DNA of 64,000 nt, taken from Streptomyces melanogenes (GTDB lineage Bacteria; Actinomycetota; Actinomycetes; Streptomycetales; Streptomycetaceae). Each line of letters opens with the position of its first letter. Positions within the stretch are counted from its first letter, which is position 1. A program made the position numbers and the translations under genes. The notes under the pieces were generated by a model that was given only the letters and a program-made list of their open reading frames with translations, was not told the origin of the DNA and ran no database searches. This document shows, piece after piece, positions 36,714-48,457 of this stretch. The DNA is taken from NCBI RefSeq assembly GCF_014649795.1, contig NZ_BMTS01000005.1:424648-488647 (forward strand), written 5' to 3'.

Positions 36714-37244
36714 CTACCGGCCCCGCAGACGCCGTACGAGAATGCTCGCGTCGCCCCGCGACTCCAGGTCGGCGAGGACGACGGCGACCGCCTCGCGGAC
36801 GATCCGCCCGCGGTCGACGGCCAGCCCGTGCTCCCCGCGCAGGACCAGGCGCGCGTGCTCCAGGTCCATCAGCTCCTCCGCGGAGACGTACACCGTGATC
36901 TTCTCGTCGTGGCGCTCGCGCCCGCTGGGCCGCCGGTTGGCCGCCCGGGCCCGGCGCCGCTGCTGCGCGGTGCTGGAGGCGGCCGGAGCGCCCGGACGGG
37001 CCCCCTTGGCGGCCTCGCCCGGCGCCGCGGCGCGGCTGCGCGGCTCACCCGACGCCGGATCCTCCTCCGCGGCCGAGTGCTCGGCCCGCGCCGCGGACTC
37101 CTCCGCGCCCGGGTCGCTCTCGCCCGCCGGTCCGGGCACCTTCGCCTCGCCGTTGGTCCGCCTCGGGGTGGAGGACTGGAGTGCCATTCCTCCGGTCGTA
37201 CGGAACAGTTCGTCGGCCCCGGGCAGACTCACTCGGCGTGACAC
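36714..37244 (-). CDS. Putative ribbon-helix-helix DNA-binding protein of the parA-scpA operon
   Basis: A 176-residue protein. The first 105 residues are Ala/Pro/Glu-rich and disordered. A basic patch (QQRRRARAANRRPSGRERHD) leads into 'EKITVYVSAEELMDLEHARLVLRGEHGLAVDRGRIVREAVAVVLADLE' (in parts). This is a beta strand followed by two helices as in ribbon-helix-helix proteins. The GTG start overlaps the parA 3' end by 16 bases; an ATG at 37187 is an alternative. It lies between parA and scpA, matching the position of an uncharacterised gene in S. coelicolor. A DNA-binding partner of the ParA-like ATPase is a reasonable inference, not shown. Confidence 0.7.
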   Translation of the reverse strand: MSRRVSLPGADELFRTTGGMALQSSTPRRTNGEAKVPGPAGESDPGAEESAARAEHSAAEEDPASGEPRSRAAAPGEAAKGARPGAPAASSTAQQRRRARAANRRPSGRERHDEKITVYVSAEELMDLEHARLVLRGEHGLAVDRGRIVREAVAVVLADLESRGDASILVRRLRGR

Positions 37245-38392
37245 CGGGCGAGCACCTCCCTGGCGAGCTGGCGGTAGGCGGCGGCGCCGACGGAGTTGGA
37301 CGCGTACGTGGTGATGGGCTCACCGGCGACGGTGGTCTCCGGGAAGCGCACCGTACGGCCGATCACCGTGTGGTAGACGTGGTCGTCGAAGGCCTCGACC
37401 ACGCGGGCCAGGACCTCGCGGCTGTGCACCGTGCGCGAGTCGTACATGGTCGCGAGGATGCCGTCGAGCTCCAGGTCGGGGTTGAGCCGCTCCTGGACCT
37501 TCTCGATCGTCTCGGTCAGCAGGGCCACACCGCGCAGCGCGAAGAACTCGCACTCCAGCGGCACGATCACCTTGTGAGCCGCCGTCAGGGCGTTGACGGT
37601 GAGCAGGCCGAGCGAGGGCTGACAGTCGATCACGATGTAGTCGTAGTCGGCCATCAGGGGCTTCAGGGCGCGCTGGAGCGTGGACTCCCGGGCGACCTCG
37701 CTCACCAGCTGCACCTCGGCGGCCGAGAGGTCGATGTTGCTCGGCAGCAGGTCCATGTTGGGAACCGCGGTCTTGAGCAGGACCTCGTCGGCCGACATGC
37801 CCCGCTCCATGAGCAGGTTGTAGACCGTCAGGTCGAGCTCCATCGGGTTCACGCCCAGGCCCACCGAGAGGGCGCCCTGCGGGTCGAAGTCGACGAGCAG
37901 CACCCGGCGTCCATACTCCGCGAGCGCGGCACCCAGGTTGATGGTCGACGTGGTCTTGCCGACGCCGCCCTTCTGGTTGCACATCGCGATGATCTTCGCG
38001 GGACCGTGGTCGGTCAGCGGACCCGGGATCGGGAAGTACGGCAGCGGCCGTCCGGTGGGGCCGATCCGCTCGCGGCGCTGGCGTGCGGCGTCGGGGGCGA
38101 GGGTGGCCGCGTACTCGGGGTCGGGCTCGTACTCGGCGTCGGGGTCGTAGAAGTGCCCCTGGGGCACCTCGTCGTAGTCGGCGAAAGCGGCGGTCTCGCG
38201 GCCGCTCTCGTTGCCGGCCATGGCGTTCACGTGTAGGCCGTCCATCATCCGTGGGGCTGTCGTCATGTGCGGGGTGGTTGCGAAGGCGCGGACCGCGACG
38301 GAGCCGACAGCCTCAGCAGGCCCCGAAGGGCCATGGCCCCGTGCGGGCATCCCTGGTTGACCACCTCCGGGAGTAAATGTCGACTCATTCAC
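37229..38392 (-). CDS. ParA-family chromosome partitioning ATPase (second, non-oriC-proximal ParA)
   Basis: A 387-residue protein with a 130-residue acidic/Gly-rich N-terminal extension and a MinD/ParA domain. The deviant Walker A is 'CNQKGGVGKTTSTINLG' (signature Lys present), Walker A' is 'LLVDFDPQGALSVGLG' and Walker B is 'YDYIVIDCQPSLGLLTVNAL' (in parts). The GTG start at 38392 has AGGAGG 11 bases upstream. No parB and no parS site are in the window; parAB of streptomycetes lie near the origin. The downstream genes encode the RHH protein, ScpA and ScpB, so this ParA probably works with SMC-ScpAB or positions another cargo. This order is conserved with Rv1708-Rv1711. Confidence 0.92.
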   Translation of the reverse strand: MNESTFTPGGGQPGMPARGHGPSGPAEAVGSVAVRAFATTPHMTTAPRMMDGLHVNAMAGNESGRETAAFADYDEVPQGHFYDPDAEYEPDPEYAATLAPDAARQRRERIGPTGRPLPYFPIPGPLTDHGPAKIIAMCNQKGGVGKTTSTINLGAALAEYGRRVLLVDFDPQGALSVGLGVNPMELDLTVYNLLMERGMSADEVLLKTAVPNMDLLPSNIDLSAAEVQLVSEVARESTLQRALKPLMADYDYIVIDCQPSLGLLTVNALTAAHKVIVPLECEFFALRGVALLTETIEKVQERLNPDLELDGILATMYDSRTVHSREVLARVVEAFDDHVYHTVIGRTVRFPETTVAGEPITTYASNSVGAAAYRQLAREVLARCHAE

Positions 38393-38468
38393 AAGTCGTC
38401 TTACCTCCTTGGAAGTGACCAGGAAACTTTATCGATAGGTCAGCGTGGCACCATGCCGACGGTTGGCG

Positions 38469-38498
38469 ACTCTATGGCGTGTCACCGGTCCGCAGCAA
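38469..38498 (-). promoter_or_regulatory. Candidate promoter of the parA-scpAB-rluB operon
   Basis: Minus strand TTGCTG (38498-38493) and TAGAGT (38474-38469) are separated by 18 bases. The -10 fits the streptomycete TAGRRT pattern. The leader to the GTG at 38392 would be about 70 bases. Confidence 0.35.
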
Positions 38499-38667
38499 CA
38501 CAATCCGCCGGACCCGGCCGGATGTGTCGGCAACCGAACACCGCTCTGTCAAGGGCGTACGGGCATCAGAGCGCGAGTTTCAGGGGTGCGCGAAACGGTT
38601 AAAGAGTTACGTTCGAGGCGAGTTGAGCGAGCCTGCCGCACTCCGGTGGAAGTGTCGCGATACACAT

Positions 38668-38700
38668 CCGGCCGGACCTTGGGCGACAAGGTCCGGCCGG
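38668..38700 (-). terminator. Strong terminator hairpin downstream of alanine dehydrogenase
   Basis: A perfect 14-bp stem CCGGCCGGACCTTG / CAAGGTCCGGCCGG (38668-38681 with 38687-38700) around loop GGCGA, 66 bases past the ald stop and well upstream of the parA promoter candidate. Confidence 0.8.
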
Positions 38701-38765
38701 GTGCGCGAGGTTGACGACATACATTGACGAACCGTTTCGTCAGGGGGTCGTCACGGCGTGTCGGA

Positions 38766-39890
<1,125 letters not shown>

Positions 39891-40026
39891 GGTCCTTGGC
39901 TCAGGGGATGAAGGGGGTGTAATGCATACATACCCGGATGCACCAAGGCGCACCGGGAGACACCGCAAGAAGGTGCGGCGGAGCCAGTCTAATGAAGGTT
40001 TTCCCGCTGTCTACCCTTACAAACAA

Positions 40027-42129
40027 CTAATCTTTGGCCGAAGCACTACGGATTTCGTAGGCCGGAGCCTCTTCTTCCTCTCCAGTTCCGGGGTCGGGCT
40101 CCAGCAGACGCTCGGCAGCGCCCCGGTGCAGCCTGGCCCCCGCCGGGTCCCCGAGCCGGTCGAGGGTGTCCGCGAGGCGCAGCTGGAGCGCGGCTTGGAG
40201 ACGCAGATCACCGGCCTGCCTCGCCCACTCCACCGCCTCGCGGCAGGTCCGCAGCGACTCCTCGGGCCGCCCGGCGTACTCCTGCACCCGGGCCGCCTCG
40301 CTCAGCGCCCGCGCCTGGCTCGGCAGATCGCCGAGACGGCGGTATCCGGCCACCGCGGCGCGCCAACTGCGGAGCGCCTCGCCGTAGCGGCCCGCATAGG
40401 TGAGCACCGCGCCGATCCGCCCGTACAGCCGCGCCTCGTCCTCCAGCTCGCCCCGCGCCAGGCGCTGGGCCAGGGCGCGGCCGTACCAGTCGGCGGCCCG
40501 CGTCCAGTCGCCCAGCTCCTGGTGGGCGCCGCCTACGGATTCCATCGCGCGGCCCGTCGCGTACGGGTCGTTCGCGGCCCGGCCCGCGTCCAGGGCCGCC
40601 CGGTAGCGGACGAGCGCGTCCGCGGTGCGCCCGGCCTCCGCGTCCAGATCACCCAGATTGAGCAGGGCCGCGGCCTTCTCCCGGTGCAGTGCGCGCCGCT
40701 CGGCGACGTCGAGAACCAGCTGGTGCAGACCATAGAGGTCGGGTGCGGCGGCCTCGGTCCCCCGGTGTGCGGCCAGCGCCCGCACCAGGGCCGCGACGAG
40801 CCGTCTGGCCAGCGTGTCCAGCTCGCCGTCCTCGACCGCGAGCCGGGCGGCCGCCAGCAGCGCGGGCCGGCGGGTGGCCAGCCAGGCGGCGGCCAGCCGC
40901 TCGTTGGGGAAGCGCAGGGCGCGGGGCAGCCCGGCGAGCTTCTTGCGGGCCGCGGAGCCGTCGGGCTCGGTGACCGCCCGGCAGGACTGGAGCAGCCGTA
41001 CGGTCCGCTCCAGCATCCGGGCCCGGGCCAGCTGGAGCTCGCCGGGCCGGTCGGCGGCCTCCGCGAGCCTGTGCAACAGCGGAGCCAGCCAGCCGGGCAC
41101 CGCGTACTGCGCGGGCCGCTCCTCCGGGTCGCCCTCGACCCTCAGCAGCCCGTACGCGACGAAGTCCTCCAGGGTGTTCTGGGCCGCCGACACCGAGCAC
41201 CCGGCGAGCGCCGAGGCGGTCTGGGCGTCCACGATCCCGGCCGGGGCGAGCGAGAGCAGCCGCAGGAGGCGGGCGTTGGGCTGCGGCAGCGACTCGTACA
41301 CGAGCCGGAAGGCGCGGGCCAACGGGCGCTCGGCGACGGGGAGTTGGCCGCCCAGGATCCAGCCGTCCCCGGGCAGCGCGTGCAGCCGCTTGGCAACGTC
41401 CGAGACGGCCGCCTGCGGCCGGATGGCCAGCCAGCCGCCGACCAGGGCGATGGCCGCGGGCGCCCCCGCGCACTCCTCGACGAGGTTCTCGGCGGTGCGC
41501 GGGTCCACCGTGATCCGGACCGCGCCGGTGAAGCTCTGCAGGAACGCGACGGCCGCCTTGGGGTCGAGGCCGCCGAGGGTGCAGGGCCGGACATCGGGGA
41601 TGCCGGTGAGCGGTCCGCGGGCGGTCGCCACCACCAGGCAGTCGGCGTTCTGCGGCAGCAGCGGGTCGACCTGTTCGGCGCCGGCCGCGTCGTCGAGCAG
41701 CAGCAGGACCCGCCGCTCGGCGAGCGCCTCGCGCACCAGCTGGGTCAGCTCGTCCTCGCCGCCGCCGGGCGGCACCGGGACCTCCAGGGCGTCCAGCAGA
41801 TCGCGGGCCACCCGCTCGGCCGGGACGGTGGCGCCGCCGGGTTCGCGCAGCCGGGCCCGGAGTACCCCGTCGGGGTAGTCGGCGGCGAGCTGCCTGGCCA
41901 GCTCCTCGGCGAGGGCGGTCCGCCCGGAGCCGGGGCGTCCGGCGATCAGCAGCACCCGGGCGCGCGGCGACTTGCGGCCGGACAGGGTGTCGAGCCCGGC
42001 CCGCTCCACGTCCTCGCGCAGCTCCTTCAACTCCCGCTGGCGGCCGAAGAACTGACGGCCGCTCGCGTCCGGCGCGGCCGGCTCGCACTCCGCGGCAGAG
42101 CCGCCCACGTCCACCGCCTGATCCGTCAC
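40027..42129 (-). CDS. STAND-type ATPase with TPR-like repeats
   Basis: A 700-residue signalling-type protein. Residues about 25-300 form an NB-ARC-like ATPase: 'FFGRQRELKELREDVERAG', a Walker A 'AGRPGSGRTALAEELA' in which the usual GKT Lys is Arg, Walker B 'RVLLLLDDA', and sensor-like 'CLVVATARGPL'. Residues about 300-420 form a winged-helix-like region. The C-terminal 230 residues are Ala-rich TPR-like repeats ('AALLNLGDLDAEAGRTADALVRYRAALD', 'EALRSWRAAVAGYRRLGDL' and others). There is no N-terminal DNA-binding (SARP or LuxR) domain. The GTG at 42129 has GGAG 8 bases upstream. The partner and signal are unknown; such proteins act as regulators or conflict sensors. Confidence 0.8.
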   Translation of the reverse strand: MTDQAVDVGGSAAECEPAAPDASGRQFFGRQRELKELREDVERAGLDTLSGRKSPRARVLLIAGRPGSGRTALAEELARQLAADYPDGVLRARLREPGGATVPAERVARDLLDALEVPVPPGGGEDELTQLVREALAERRVLLLLDDAAGAEQVDPLLPQNADCLVVATARGPLTGIPDVRPCTLGGLDPKAAVAFLQSFTGAVRITVDPRTAENLVEECAGAPAAIALVGGWLAIRPQAAVSDVAKRLHALPGDGWILGGQLPVAERPLARAFRLVYESLPQPNARLLRLLSLAPAGIVDAQTASALAGCSVSAAQNTLEDFVAYGLLRVEGDPEERPAQYAVPGWLAPLLHRLAEAADRPGELQLARARMLERTVRLLQSCRAVTEPDGSAARKKLAGLPRALRFPNERLAAAWLATRRPALLAAARLAVEDGELDTLARRLVAALVRALAAHRGTEAAAPDLYGLHQLVLDVAERRALHREKAAALLNLGDLDAEAGRTADALVRYRAALDAGRAANDPYATGRAMESVGGAHQELGDWTRAADWYGRALAQRLARGELEDEARLYGRIGAVLTYAGRYGEALRSWRAAVAGYRRLGDLPSQARALSEAARVQEYAGRPEESLRTCREAVEWARQAGDLRLQAALQLRLADTLDRLGDPAGARLHRGAAERLLEPDPGTGEEEEAPAYEIRSASAKD

Positions 42130-42291
42130 GGGCCACGCTCCGTCCGCTGCGCACGAGCCGAGCCCGGCGGGTCTCCGCACGGGCGTTCCGAGCGTAGTTC
42201 ACGCGTGGTGAGCGGCCCGGCGGAGCGCGGCGGACAGGTCGCCCGATCGGATCAGCGGATCGTCGGACGGACATACCGGCACGTACGCCGA

Positions 42292-42322
42292 ACGGGTCGG
42301 TGCGCCCCGCGCACCGACCCGT
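42292..42322 (-). terminator. Terminator hairpin downstream of the ADP-ribose pyrophosphatase gene
   Basis: A 13-bp perfect stem (42292-42304 with 42310-42322) around loop CCCCG, 13 bases beyond the stop at 42335 on the minus strand. Confidence 0.75.
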
Positions 42323-42334
42323 CGACGGCTGGGT

Positions 42335-42961
42335 CTACTTCTCGAACGGCCGGGCCGGCCAAGGCGCCTCCGCCGGGCGCAGCGACTCCAGGCCCGGTCC
42401 CGCCTGTGCGGCCGTGAGCGCGAGGACGCCCACCACCAGGCAGTTGTTGTGCAGCTCACCGGCGAGCACGCCCCGGACGAGCTCGTCGAGCGGCACCCGG
42501 GCCAGCTCCATGTCGGCCTCCTCCTCGGAGACCTCGAAGCGCTCGCCCTCCGCCTCGGAGAGATCGCGGGCGAGGAAGATCCGTACGGCCTCGTCGCAGC
42601 CGCCGGGCGTGGTGTAGACGTCGGTGAGGACCCGCCAGTCCTCGGCCTTGACGTGCGCCTCCTCGTACAGCTCGCGCTGGGCGGCGTGCAGCGGGTTCTC
42701 GCCGGGCACGTCGAGCAGCCCGGCCGGGATCTCCCACAGCTTGTGGCGCACCGGGTGGCGGTACTGGCGCAGCACCAGGACGCGGCCCGCGCCGTCGAGG
42801 GCGAGGACGGCCACGGAGCCCGGGTGGACCTGGTAGTCGCGGCGCGCGACCGTGCCGTCGGGCATGACCACGTCGTCGGTGCGGACGCTGGTCTTGTTGC
42901 CCTCGAACGGGGTCGTGGTGGCGACGACCCGCCATTCCTCGGGGGTGTCCTGGAGCTGCAT
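42335..42961 (-). CDS. NUDIX hydrolase, ADP-ribose pyrophosphatase type
   Basis: A 208-residue NUDIX enzyme hydrolysing ADP-ribose to AMP and ribose-5-phosphate. The region 'LRQYRHPVRHKLWEIPAGLLDVPGENPLHAAQRELYEEAHV' (in parts) contains the NUDIX box with the one-residue insertion (GLLDVPGE) and Gly-to-His change seen in the mycobacterial ADPRase relatives. GGGAGG precedes the ATG. It lies 75 bases downstream of pyrG in the same direction, as with Rv1700 and pyrG in M. tuberculosis. It is the second NUDIX protein in the window and, unlike the NrtR-type one, has no winged helix. Confidence 0.9.
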   Translation of the reverse strand: MQLQDTPEEWRVVATTTPFEGNKTSVRTDDVVMPDGTVARRDYQVHPGSVAVLALDGAGRVLVLRQYRHPVRHKLWEIPAGLLDVPGENPLHAAQRELYEEAHVKAEDWRVLTDVYTTPGGCDEAVRIFLARDLSEAEGERFEVSEEEADMELARVPLDELVRGVLAGELHNNCLVVGVLALTAAQAGPGLESLRPAEAPWPARPFEK

Positions 42962-42986
42962 CGATGTCCTCCCGCAAAAGCAGAAA

Positions 42987-43020
42987 CCGGGGTACGCGTC
43001 CCGAAGGACCCGTACCCCGG
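42987..43020 (-). terminator. Hairpin between pyrG and the NUDIX gene
   Basis: An inverted repeat CCGGGGTACG / CGTACCCCGG with inner GTCC-CGAA-GGAC pairing directly follows the pyrG stop. It probably terminates or attenuates pyrG transcription, although it also lies just upstream of the NUDIX ribosome-binding site. Confidence 0.65.
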
Positions 43021-43036
43021 CAACCGTATCGCCTGG

Positions 43037-44698
<1,662 letters not shown>

Positions 44699-45128
44699 GG
44701 CCAAGAGGGGGCTCCCGTGGTCGCGGTCTGAAGTGCGTGCCGGTCACCCTCTGTGGATCTCGTACGAGTTGCCGTACGAGTTTCCGGGGGGCGCCGTCGC
44801 TGCGGTTCGGGGGTTTTTTCACCACCCGGCCACGGGCTACCAGGGTATCAGCGAGTACGGCGGACCGCTTCCGGCCACGCTCCGCACACGCCCGGCCAAC
44901 CCAGTGTGCTCCCGTCACCCGGACGGCCGAACGGCGTTGCCGGAAGGCATCGGCGGATCACCCACGTGCGTCGTATCCTGCTCGGACACTCGCCGCCGAG
45001 CCGCTGGTAACACGGCGCCACCCCGGCCGTCACCCACAACATGCGCTCGTTGGCGATCCCTTGACCGCAGTCGCAGTAGCAGTAAGCGCCCCGCGGGGCG
45101 GACGTGGCCGTTCGACTGGAGATTGCAC
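44699..45128. other. Divergent region between pyrG and the GH15 gene
   Basis: 430 bases. It contains the 10-bp direct repeat CGTACGAGTT spaced 12 bases apart, a T6 tract at 44813-44818, and a GC palindrome CGCCCCG-CGGGGCG near 45087-45100 in the expected GH15 leader. Promoters for both genes must be here but none is convincing. No gene was found. Confidence 0.35.
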
Positions 45129-46931
<1,803 letters not shown>

Positions 46932-47002
46932 TCGGCGCGCCCGGGACCCCGTGCCCGCTTAGAGTGGAATTGTCCTGTCCCCTCCTGGAAGGGGGCTGCG
47001 CC

Positions 47003-48385
47003 ATGACCACCCCCTCGAAAGCGGGCACGGCCCTTGCCGAGCTCCGTGAAGACCTCTCCGGCGACGTCTTCGTCCCGGGCGATCCGGGCTACGACGACGC
47101 CCGGACGGTCTTCAACGCCATGATCGACCGGCGCCCCGCCGTCATCGCCCAGTGCGAGTCCGACGCGGACGTGGTCACCGCCGTACGCTTCGGGCGCGAT
47201 CTGGACCTCAAGATCGCCGTACGCGGCGGCGGCCACAGCGTCTCCGGCCAGGCCCTCAACGACAACGGCCTGGTCGTCGACCTGCGCCGGATGCACGAGG
47301 TGACCGTCCACCCGGCCGCCCACGCCGTCCGCGTCCAGGGCGGCGCGATCATGAGCCAGCTGGACCGGGCCACCCAGCCGCACGGCCTGGCCACCACCGG
47401 CGGGCGCGTCTCCACCACCGGTGTCGGCGGCTTCGTCCTCGGCGGCGGGTCGGGCTGGCTGGACCGCAGCTTCGGCCTCGCCGTCGACAACCTGCTCGGC
47501 GTCGAGCTGGTCACCGCCGACGGCAGCGTGGTCACGGCGAGCGCCGAGGAGAACCCCGAGCTCTTCTGGGCGCTGCACGGCGGCGGCGGCAACTTCGGCA
47601 TCGCCACCTCGCTCACCCTGAAGCTGCACGACCTGCCCGAGTACGCCATCGCCATGCTGCTGTACCAGCCCGAGCGCGCCCCCGAAGTCGCGCGCACCTA
47701 CCGCGAGCTCATCGAGAACGGGCCGGCCGAGGCGAGCGGCGGCGTCCTGTACATGACCGCGCCGCCCGAGCCGTTCATCCCCGAGCACCTGGTCGGAAAG
47801 GTGCTGTGCGGCGCCCTCGTGGCGTACGCGGGCGGCGAGGAGGCCATGCGCAAGGTCGCCCAGCCGCTGATCGCCCTGCCGCACGAGGTCGAGATCGTCA
47901 CGGCCATGCCGTACGCCGACATGCAGTGCATGATGGACGACCCGCCCGGGCTGCGGAACTACTGGTCGGCCGAGTACCTGACCGGCATGCCCGACGACTT
48001 CGTGGACGTCTTCTGCTCGCTGGGCGAGGCGCTGCCGACGCCCACCGGCACCCAGCACGTGGTCTTCCCGCAGGGCGGCGCCATCGCCGACGGCCCCTCC
48101 GAGTACCCCGTGCCGTACCGCGACTCGCCGTGGGCCGTGCACCCCTTCGGGATCTGGGAGGACCCGGCGGACGACGAGCGCTGCCGCCAGTGGGTCAAGG
48201 ACGTCCGGGCCCGGGTCCAGCCCTGGTCGAGCGGCGCGGTCTACCTCAACTTCACCGGCGACGAGGGCGCCGAGCGGGTGGTCGCGGGCCTCGGCGCCGA
48301 GAACATGCGGCGGCTGCGCGAGGTGAAGCGGGCCTACGACCCGGACAACGTCTTCCGCTTCAACCACAACATCGTCCCGGCCTGA
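47003..48385 (+). CDS. FAD-linked oxidase, berberine-bridge-enzyme type
   Basis: A 460-residue oxidoreductase of the FAD_binding_4/BBE class. The FAD-attachment His is in 'AVRGGGHSVSGQALND'. The loop that carries the second covalent Cys in bicovalent members reads 'TTGGRVSTTGVGGFVLGGGSGWL', with no Cys, so flavin is probably attached only through His. 'NFGIATSLTLKLH' and a C-terminal BBE segment 'LREVKRAYDPDNVFRFNHNI' are typical. GGAAGGGGG precedes the ATG. Substrate unknown; members oxidise sugars or aromatic alcohols and transfer electrons to O2. It lies between the GH15 gene and a PucR regulator. Confidence 0.9.
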   Translation: MTTPSKAGTALAELREDLSGDVFVPGDPGYDDARTVFNAMIDRRPAVIAQCESDADVVTAVRFGRDLDLKIAVRGGGHSVSGQALNDNGLVVDLRRMHEVTVHPAAHAVRVQGGAIMSQLDRATQPHGLATTGGRVSTTGVGGFVLGGGSGWLDRSFGLAVDNLLGVELVTADGSVVTASAEENPELFWALHGGGGNFGIATSLTLKLHDLPEYAIAMLLYQPERAPEVARTYRELIENGPAEASGGVLYMTAPPEPFIPEHLVGKVLCGALVAYAGGEEAMRKVAQPLIALPHEVEIVTAMPYADMQCMMDDPPGLRNYWSAEYLTGMPDDFVDVFCSLGEALPTPTGTQHVVFPQGGAIADGPSEYPVPYRDSPWAVHPFGIWEDPADDERCRQWVKDVRARVQPWSSGAVYLNFTGDEGAERVVAGLGAENMRRLREVKRAYDPDNVFRFNHNIVPA

Positions 48386-48401
48386 CGGAAAGGGAGCAGT
48401 G

Positions 48402-48438
48402 TGTCGTACCGTGACCGGCATCACCGTCCGGTACGACA
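48402..48438. promoter_or_regulatory. 10-bp inverted repeat upstream of the PucR gene
   Basis: TGTCGTACCG (48402-48411) and CGGTACGACA (48429-48438) are separated by 17 bases, ending 19 bases before the TTG start of the PucR-type gene and beginning 16 bases after the oxidase stop. It may be an operator for autoregulation. No T-tract follows, which argues against a simple terminator. Confidence 0.45.
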
Positions 48439-48457
48439 AAACACGAGGTGAACCCCA

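Larger units (their letters stand above)
38393..38765. other. Intergenic region between ald and parA
   Basis: 373 bases holding the ald terminator (38668-38700) and the presumed parA promoter (38469-38498). I looked for a parS-like GTTTCACGTGAAAC and saw none. No gene is supported here. Confidence 0.4.

Noticed and set aside
38393..38765. parS centromere site near the ParA-family gene
   Set aside because: No GTTTCACGTGAAAC-like sequence; this ParA is not the origin-proximal parAB system.
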